Assembly: GCA_016858145.1 (NCBI GenBank)
Contig: JAEHOE010000017.1
Location: 310,001 to 374,000, forward strand
From: Edaphochlamys debaryana
Lineage: Eukaryota > Chlorophyta > Chlorophyceae > Chlamydomonadales
Reading direction: 5' to 3'
DNA length: 64,000 nt
Below, piece after piece: positions 56,301 to 64,000 of this stretch (the first letter of the stretch is position 1; the number at the start of each line of letters is the position of its first letter). The notes under the pieces were generated by a model. The model was not told where the DNA came from. It ran no database searches and worked only from the letters and a program-made list of their open reading frames with translations. A program made the position numbers and the translations under genes.

Positions 56301-58521
56301 CGTGCCTGCCACGAGCCCCTCTGCGGCTCGCTGGCCGCCGCACCCTACTCCAACATGATGATGACGCTCGACTAACCACCCTGCCCGCCTCCCGCCTCCC
56401 CTCCCCCCGCCTCCTGCATGCACCCCGCAGGCCAGCAGCAGGACTCGGACCCCTTCGGTGACGCCAAGGCCTACGCCGAGGACGACACGTGGGGGGACCT
56501 GGACAACAGCGGCACAGGCGCTGGGAGCGACATGGTGGGCCCCGGCGCGGGCGGCTGGGGCCAGCACGCAGGCGGCGCGGGCGGCGGCCACCGCAAGCGG
56601 AAGCAGCGGCCAGGGCACGGCGGAGGTGCGTTTGGCGGCGGCGGTGCTGGTGGCGGTGGCGGTGGCGGTTTCCGGGCGCGGCAACACGCGAGGGGGGGCG
56701 CAGGTGAGCCCTGGCGCCGGGCGGGGGTGAAAGGGCTGGCGCTGTCCTGCGGGTGGGAGGCAAACCCGTTTTGCTCTGTGTATACTGTGCCTGTGTGGCT
56801 CTCTCCGCGTGGCGTCCTCTCTGGCCTTCCTCTCACTCGCCGCTCCCCTCCCTCCTGCTGCACCCCTCCCCCCTTCCACCCGATCCGCAGCCGGCCAGGG
56901 TCAGGGCCAGCTGGGGCACCACCACCATGCGGGCGCTGCCGGCGGCGCAGGGCACACGGCCGGCATCGCGGCGCACCCGCCGCCACCCCCACCTGACGCC
57001 ACCACCACCACCACCCCCGCCGCCACCACCACCCCAACCTCCACCACGCCCGCGGCCACCACCCCCACGGGCACCGCCGCATCCACCTGGAGCCTCTCAA
57101 CCGCCCTTGGCACGGGGAGCACGGAGGCGACGAGCGGAGCCGCTGCCATCACAGCCGGTGGGTACCGTAGGGGAATTACGGGGTCTGACGTAGACGCAGA
57201 CCGAGGGCCTTGGGCTTGGGTGCCTTCGGCATCGAGGAGGAATGCTCTGGTGGATTCGGTGGGTTTGATGGTGGTGTGCGCCAAGACGAGCACCAAGGAC
57301 GGAGGCCGAGGTGGAGACAGCGGTGGACTGGGGGCTTGCGTTGCTCCCCGCTAGCCTTCCCTCTGCGCGCGGTCCTGCCGCAACTGCTGCCCCCTGCCAA
57401 CCTCGCCCCCCCCTCCACACTGCTTGCCCGCACCCCAGGCGCCGCCACCCCCACGGCCAGCCCCGCAGCGGTTATCGACGGAGACGGCGAGCTGCGGACG
57501 GGCGAGGCGGCGGAGGCGTCATCCTCGTATACCACCATGCTGGGTTCGCCACGGGTCATCGGGTGAGCACTAGCCTTGGGGCTCGGGGCGAATCCATCCC
57601 GTAAGGTCTCGCGGGCCTCCTTGCGTGGAGAGCTGCGCGTGTGCTGTGCCTTACTAGGTGGCGACAAGGCCGGCAGTTGTGCCGGCACCTCAGCAAGTAC
57701 TCTTACCCTGTGGGCTTGCGCCCCTCTCGGCTCCCCAATGGGCTCCGCTCGCACTGCCGCGCCTCGGCCACCCTGCCTGGCATTACACCCCACACCCTCC
57801 ACCCCTCTCCACCCGCCGGCCGCCGCCGTTTCCCGCTCGAAAACATACCCCTCGCCACCCCCTACCGTCGCCCTGCTTCAGGCCCGTGGTCGCCGGCAGC
57901 GTAGTGCTGGTGGCGGTGGTGGCGATGGTCATGACGGGGCGCCGCTTCATGGGCCGATGGGGCAAGGGCGGCTCGGGCAGGTGAGCGCCGGCCGGGGCGG
58001 GGCGGGGGAGGGCCCGGGACGGCCGGGAGGGGAGGGGAGAGCGGGGCGGGGGCTGGGAAGCGCCGGGGAGGTTGGGGGGGCAGTGCTGTGGGCAGACCTG
58101 CTGCGGGGCAGTGCGTGCGCAGGAGTGGTTACGGCCAGGGTGTCCTCGCCCGCCACCCATTCCTCCCCACCCCAACCCTCACCTGGCGTCGTTCTCACGC
58201 CCCTCCATCCCCTGCCCCGCCTCCTCCCCCGCGCGCCCCCACAGCCAACCCCTAGCAGCTGCCGCCGCCCGCGCGACTGCGGGAGGGGGCGGCGGCTCGG
58301 GGTCGTCCAAGGCGGCCCCGGTGCAGTGGGACAACTCCGGGTGGGACGACGACGACGCCGGGGACGGGTGGGACAACGACTCTGGGAGCTGGGAGGACGT
58401 GGAGACGGCGCGCACGGGGCCAGGGCGTGGTGGTGGTGGCCGGGGCGGTGGCGCCAGTGGCGGCCGCAGCGGCGGCCGCGGGGGGAAGAAGGCGGGCAAG
58501 AGCTATCTGGACGACTGGTAA
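53318..58521 (+). CDS. Large secreted/type I membrane protein, Ala/Thr-rich with dense N-glycosylation sequons, 6 exons, 1,292 residues
   Basis: Exons: 53318-56156, 56431-56703, 56891-57157, 57439-57562, 57882-57980, 58245-58521; all phases agree. Residues 1-35 are a signal peptide (Arg-rich start, then LLGVASLLLAAALLML). The ectodomain starts with an acidic run and has three repeats of a block beginning INADTEEEID or IDADTEEEID and ending STISAEEDE, two lysine stretches (PPPKKKKKRPPP), then about 27 N-x-T sequons spaced about eight residues apart (VNGTE, VNATE). Later exons are Gly- and His-rich. One hydrophobic helix near residue 1170 (VVAGSVVLVAVVAMVM) is followed by a basic stop-transfer (TGRRFMGRWGK) and a tail of acidic tryptophan motifs (VQWDNSGWDDDD, GWDNDSGSWED) ending KSYLDDW. 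I know no family for it; a mucin-like cell-surface or wall protein is inference. The in-frame ATG at 53174 was rejected because it would bury the signal peptide. Confidence 0.8.
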
Positions 58522-59507
58522 TCGACTCGCTCTCCTCAGGGGGATGTTTGTTTTGGCACGTCGACGCGATTTTGGGAGAGCGCTTGCGGCTTGTGGGTAT
58601 ATGGCAGGAGGGCAGAACAGTGAAGGGGATTGTGGGTTAAGCACGCAGGAGACTGGGACTAGTTTAATGGCAGCGTGGGCAAGTAGATAGTGGTGGCAAG
58701 GGAGCGTAAGGAGCTACGGTGTCCATTCTTTGCCTCCTGACGGGATTGCATGGCGTGGGCATTGCCGACTGCCCCTTGCCGGTTCGTATGGCGTGCCGTC
58801 CCTGAGTGATTCAGGGCCTTAGCCGGGCCTCAACGGACCGCTGCGAGCAGTGCTGCTGTGGAGACGCGTGAGCACCGCGAATGGGAGGGGGCTGGAGAGC
58901 GCAGGTTGTGTCATGCCTACGGCCTACTAGGACTGGTGAGCAGGGTAGGAGCGATGCGGGCAGGCCCCGGCTGCACGGGCCTGTGTTGCCCATGTTAGCA
59001 AGCCGGTGTCAGTGCGTGCATGAGGGTTGTCGTGGAGTCGCCTGGACAGCTAGAGTAGACAAAGAGGCTAGGTGTGTGGAGCAGGGCAGGACGGGATGCG
59101 GACAGAGGCGCCGGCAAGTAAACCCTCGATGTCGAGTGAACCTCCGGTCCGGCCACGGAAGACTCAGACAGCGCACGGTGAGAGGACAGAGGCTGCATCA
59201 GTGCGTCTTCCAAACTAAGGAAGCGTTATCTCTATCCTGGGCCCGCCGGGACGAGAGCCCCCGGAGCCCGGCACGAACCCTGGGGCCGGGCCACGCCCGG
59301 GGCAATGGGCTTGCAGCTCCCGAAAGTCCGGGTTGTGCGAGAACAATAGCTCTCTACAATGACCCGCTGATAGCCTTCGCATCATCGTTCTTGTTCTCCC
59401 CTGCTGTGCTGCGATTGCCGAAAGCTCTGTTGACAAAGTCGCGCAACATGCGAGCACGAGGCTGACACCTAGGTTCGAAGCATTCAGAGGATTAGGAGAA
59501 GCTGAAA
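58522..59507. other. Spacer between the membrane-protein gene and VPS18
   Basis: About 1 kb with no coding exon I can support. It holds the 3' region of one gene and the promoter of the next. Confidence 0.5.
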
Positions 59508-62500
59508 ATGGACCTGGTGGAGGCCTTTGGCGCGAGGAGCAACGCGAGCCATGGCATCAATGCTCCGGGCGGCCTGGACTTCATGGAGCGCGTGGAGAGC
59601 GGAGCTTCTGGTGATCTCGTGATCATCGACCCTCCGCTCGGTGGTAGTGCCGAGGCGCCCCAGCTGTTCATCGACACGGCCATCCGCCAGGCGTCCAGGT
59701 GCGGAGCGCTCGCGCGGGAGCTTTCAAATTGCGGAGCGTCAAAGTGGGGAGCGCAAGAGCATGGGTGGGGGGCGCCAGCGCAAAACGCGCTTCACAAACG
59801 CCCTGACCGCAGCGGGGGGCCCCAACCCTTGCTGCCTTCGTGAACCCCGACCCTGGAAGACGCCCCCAGCTCGGGCAGGTGGCGTGGGGTCAGGCCCTGT
59901 GCGTAGCCAAGCCCGGTAATCGCTGCGAGGTTCAGGTTCCCCCATCGTCATGGTTGGGAGAAGATGGCAGCAGCCCAGCAGGCAAACCGCAGCAAGGGAC
60001 TGCGTTCCCGACTGGGCCCTCCCCTCCCCCGGTCCCCTTTACTCCAGCCCCCGCCCGCCGTGCCTCCCCCCCTCTCCCCCCTCCTGCTTCCCGTCAGGGG
60101 GCGAGGGGCGGTGGTGTGTGTGGCTGCATCCAATGAGTGTGTGTTTGTGGCCACGGCACGTGGCTACCTGCTGCGGTACGGCTGGGACGAGAACGGCAAC
60201 GAAAAGGCACGTGGTCGGGGCCGCGGGGTGGGCACGTTCTGTCGGCCGTACGACTCACGACGTCATCTGTACGGCACATGCTTAACAGGGGATAAGCTGG
60301 CGGCTGGGGGTTTCCTGAGGGCTGGTCCTTCCCTCCTAGGCTGTCGCCTCCATCCCCCCCTGTCTTGCCCCCTTAGGTGACCGAGGTGGAGGTGGTGGGT
60401 CCCAAGCAGGCGGGTGACGCCCGCATCTGCGCCCTCTTCGTGGACCCCGCCGCAAACCACGCGCTGCTCGCCACGCGGGGGGGCGGCGGGGCGGCGGCAG
60501 CGGGGGCAGCGGGGGCTGCAGCGGAGGTCTACTACGTGCACCGGTGGGGGCCGGGATGGGCGATTGGGTTGGGTAGTGGTCAGGTGGGGTGGGCTCTTGG
60601 CGGTTGGGCGAGTTGGCGTTTGAACGGGGCATGGGGTGCCGCGGGGGCCACTGCTCGACGTGGCCGTGCGCCGTGCCCTCCTCGTGCCGTCCACCCAACT
60701 CCCCGCCCTCCCTCGATCCCTATTGCCTCCCCTCGCCCTCGCCCCTCACCCCTGCCTTCGCTCTCCCCCTCCCCCCCTCAGGCGCTGGTCCCGGGCCCGG
60801 GCCTTCACGGAGATGCTCCGCTTCCCTCTGCCCATGCCCGACGCGTCCCCCAAAACACACACGCTTTCCCCCTTCGCCCCCCCTCCCCCCCCCTCAGGCG
60901 CTGGTCCCGGGCCCGGGCCTTCACGGAGCTGCGGGGGGCGGCGGCGGGGGCCCTCACGGCCGTGGGGTGGTGCGCCAAGCAGGTGCGGTCGTTAGGGCGT
61001 GGGAACGGGGACGAGAGGGGGCCAGTGGCAGGGATGACTGTCCAGAATGGGGTGGTGCGCCAAACAGGTGCGTGCGTGTGCTGCACCGTGGGACCAGAGG
61101 TAGAGGGGGCAAGGGCCCGGGGGTTCATCTCACCTCCTGGGAGCCGTCCTGTTTCGAGTGTTCCCCTGGACACTCCTTGAGATCCCCTTGGGATTCATGA
61201 CTCTGTGGAGGGCGGTGGCCGGGCGAGGTGCAGGGGCCCAGGCCGGCTGAAGGGGCTGACAGTGGTCAAAGCTATGGCCTGCGGCGGGAGGAGGCACCCA
61301 CCACCCACATCCAACCCCCCCACCCCATGACCCACCCCAGGGCGATGACGGGCAGGCGGACCCCAGCCGCAGCGGCCGGGGCGGAGGCGGCAGCCGGGCC
61401 ACCGCCTCCGTTGCGAGCGGGGGCGCAGCGGGGGAGAGCTGCACGGGGTGAGGCGGGGGGCGGCGGGGGCTTGGGGGGTCGAGTCGAAGCAGTATGCCGA
61501 GGGGAGGGTAGGTCGAGGGGAGGGTAGGCCGAGGGGAGGGAAGGCCGAGGGGAGGGAAGGCCGGCGGTGGGGAACATGCGTGCGTCCGCCGAGGCGACTC
61601 GGTTGGGTTACAGCCCTGACAGGGCAGGCCACGGGCCTGGGGTGATGCCTGCTGGCGAGGTCCTCGTAGCGTGTGGGGCCACCCTCTCCGGCCACACGAG
61701 CGCCTCTCCGCACTGCCCCACGGCTCCCCTGTCCCTGCCCCGATCCCCAAAGGCCGATCCTGCTGGGTACGGAGAGCGGTTTCCTGTTGGAGGCCGTACT
61801 GGACGAGCGGCAGAAGAAGGAGCCGCCGCCGCGCGTGCTGATCGAGGGGGTCAAGGTGGGAGACTAGGGCTGGGGGTGGTGGGTGGCGTGGGGGAAGATC
61901 TCGGTAGGAAAAGGTCCTCTGATCAGGCTCTTGCGGGTGGACCTCGGCCTGCTTCAGGGGCAGTTGGGCGGTGGCCGCCACCGTTAGTCAGCCCCCTCCC
62001 AACTCCGCTCTGGCCCCTTCACCCCTCCCCCTTTTCTCCACCCCTACTCCCATGCGCATCCGGCCTCCGCCCCACAGGACCGGCGGCCCAACGGTGCGGG
62101 CAGCCCCCCCTCCCCCTCCCCTGCCTTCACGGGCCTTCAGCAGGTAGTCCTACCCTCGGGCCGCAAGGCCCTCCTCGCCGCAACCACGTCACACCTCCGG
62201 GTCTGGGTCGCCCCCACTCACCCACCCGCCTCCTCCTCCTCCGCCTCGGCCTCCGCCTTCACCTCCGCGTGGCAAGCGCTCTTCCTGGGCCCCTGGGGCG
62301 GGGGCCCCACCTCGGGCTCTCGCGGGTCCACACCCGGCCACGCCTCCTCCTCCCTGCCCCCGCCGCCCCTGGCAGTCCTGGAGGCAGTCGCCCCCTCCGC
62401 CCACAGCCAGCTCCAGCTCTGGTGGCCGGTTGACGTATCCGAGCCCCCCAGCAGATTCGCATGGTTGGTTGGCGGCGTCGTATATCACGGCGATCTGGAT

Positions 62501-63860
62501 TGGGACGCTGCGGAGGCGGCGGCGGTTAGCATGGAGGCGGCGGCCGGCGGCGCGGCGGCGGCGGCGGCGGCGGGCGGGTCGGCGGCGGCGGTGGCGGCGG
62601 CGGCGACGTCGGCGGCGGTGGCCATGGCTGGGGCGTTGGTGGGGTCTGATGTGCTGTCGGGAGTGGTCAGTCTTCCGCTGGAGGGCTCCGGAGCCGATGG
62701 TGGGTGCCGAGGTCGCGGCAGGGTGGGGGCGGGAGTGGGAGTAGGCGAACGGTAGATCCCGTTGGGGAGGGGAGAGGCTTGGACTGTGGTCTCCCCTGCC
62801 CCAAGCCCTGCCCCAGTACCCTACCCGCCCGCCCACCCAACCCAAACCTCCAACCAACCAACCAACCAACCAACCAACCAACCAACCAACAACCAACCAA
62901 CAGACGGCGGCGCCGCCCGCTCCCTGGTCCTGACCGAGTTCCACCTGCTGCTGCTGGCGGGGGACCGCCTGCGCCTGGTGAACCGGGTCAGCGGGCGCAC
63001 GGTGGCGGAGAGGGCCTTCCGCAGCCCGCTCACGCGGAGCCTGACGGGAGAGCAGAGCAGGGAGATCGGTGAGGGGGGTTGGGGTGGGGGGCAAGGGGGG
63101 GGAGCTGGTCTCGTCTTTCGTAGCCAGAGAGCTGGGGGATAGACGTGGATGGGTCACCGCTGGCTCTGCCTCGGCGCTGCGGCGCCCGGTGTTCTTCGCC
63201 CCCTGAGCGGTTCGGTTCGTTTCCCCCCTGCCTCCCCCCCGCCCAGACGGGCTGGTGCGTGACCCCGTGTCCGGTACGACGTACATGGCGGTTGACGAGG
63301 CGCTGTACGACGTCGCGCTGCAGGTCAGACATGCGGGCGTGAGGGTTGGAGCATTGTTGCGCGGACAGGGGACACCCCCTAATTTAGTTGCGCTCACCCC
63401 ACGCTTCTACCAGCCAGGGAGCCGGAGTGGCATGCACGCCTCTTTCTCCGCTTGTAGTTGACACGCTCTCTCTTGCCCGTCCCTTTCCTCCCCTCCTCCC
63501 CCCCCCCCCCAAAGGGCGAGTCCAGGGGCATGTGGCGGGTGTACCTGGAGCTCCAGGTGGGGGGGGAGGGGAGGGGGGGGAGGTTTGGGGCGGTGGAAGA
63601 CACACACTCCGCTCACTCCACACCACCCCACGTCGCCTCTCCGCTGTGACACCCTGGCACCCCGGCTGCTATCTGCGCTCCCCCCCACTCTCTGAAATCC
63701 GATTCTTCCGCCCTTCCCCCCGCCTTGTCCCCCTCAGAACTGGGACGCCGCCCTGAGGGCCTGCTCCGGCCCCGCCCAGCGAGACGAGGTGCACCGGGCG
63801 CGGGCCGAGGCGGCGGCGGCGGCGGGCGACTTCCGGACAGCGGCCGTCCACTTCGCCAAG
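59508..63860 (+). CDS. VPS18 (Pep3) HOPS/CORVET subunit, N-terminal part, gene runs past the window end
   Basis: Exons: 59508-59698, 60098-60206, 60377-60543, 60898-60982, 61341-61447, 61753-61855, 62078-62699, 62904-63068, 63247-63323, 63515-63556, 63738-63860; the next exon is outside the window. The order matches the Pep3/Vps18 N-terminal propeller: ASNECVFVATARGYLLRYG, ARICALFVDPAANHALLATR, WSRARAFTELRGAAAGALTA followed by VGWCAK, GPILLGTESGFLLEA, GGVVYHGDLDWDAAE, LVLTEFHLLLLAGDRLRLVN, and RVYLELQNWDAALRAC where the alpha-solenoid starts. VPS18 is a core subunit of the HOPS and CORVET tethering complexes that drive endosome and vacuole fusion. The propeller is interrupted by Ala/Gly-rich insertions (for example in 62078-62699). 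Two donors read AAG/GCACGT (60207) and AAG/GCAAGC (63861), so two introns are of the GC-AG type. The C-terminal RING domain is not in the window. Confidence 0.9.
60771..60928 (+). repeat. Duplicated 3' splice site and exon start in VPS18
   Basis: A 42-base sequence spanning the pyrimidine tract, CTCAG acceptor and the first 31 bases of exon 4 occurs at 60771-60812 and again at 60887-60928. Only the second copy continues into the conserved frame (FTELRGAAAG); use of the first acceptor would add sequence and break the frame. Confidence 0.85.
62850..62903. repeat. (CCAA)n microsatellite forming the 3' end of a VPS18 intron
   Basis: About ten CCAA/AACC units run up to the CAG acceptor at 62903. 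They take the place of a normal pyrimidine tract. Confidence 0.85.
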
Positions 63861-64000
63861 GCAAGCAGCGGGGGGCCGAACGGGAGGGGGGGTTCAGGAC
63901 GCGACGGGACAGGACAGATGTGACGGGATGCCGCAGGTTGGGGCTAAGGGGAGGAACCATGGGAGGAACGGCGGAGTCTAGCGACACGCAGGGCCGCCCA

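Noticed and set aside
60771..60886. First copy of the duplicated VPS18 acceptor as the true exon start
   Set aside because: It leads into a segment that ends in a pyrimidine tract and then enters the conserved exon in the wrong frame.

Overview
The window is eukaryotic nuclear DNA: very GC-rich, densely intronic (short exons of roughly 40-300 bases, mostly GT-AG introns with GTG-type donors), and it carries a plastid photosystem II assembly factor. This points to a green alga (Chlorophyta). A chlorellalean or other trebouxiophyte is my guess from style only; nothing here fixes the genus. All gene models were assembled by hand by joining exons whose splice sites and reading phases agree.

Layout: a NEK-family protein kinase (+, 700-7460); an unrecognised membrane-anchored ARM-repeat protein (+, 9429-14263); a gene-poor stretch; then a nearly perfect tandem triplication of a ~5,095-base unit (16741-32022). 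Each unit carries one F-box/LRR gene on the minus strand with the same +1 frameshift. The third unit runs into the 3' end of an alpha/beta-hydrolase gene with two C-terminal ubiquitin-interacting motifs (-, 37786-31918). That gene is divergent from a PAM68 gene (+, 38131-40579). A MORN3-like gene follows (+, 41268-43785), convergent with a DCAF8 gene (-, 52787-45237). DCAF8 is divergent from a large sequon-rich single-pass membrane protein (+, 53318-58521), and the window ends inside VPS18 (+, 59508 to beyond 63860).

Several genes touch ubiquitin biology (F-box receptors for SCF ligases, a UIM-bearing hydrolase, a CUL4-DDB1 substrate receptor), but eukaryotic neighbours need not be functionally linked.

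The most unusual content is repeat structure tied to genes. (1) All eight base differences I found among the three tandem units are CpG to TpG/CpA transitions, a methylation-deamination signature. (2) DCAF8 carries an inverted ~530-base copy of its own promoter and first exon inside a late intron. (3) DCAF8 also has about 14 tandem copies of an exon end together with its 5' splice site. (4) The NEK and VPS18 genes show smaller duplications that also span splice sites. No RNA genes, transposase genes or CRISPR arrays were found.
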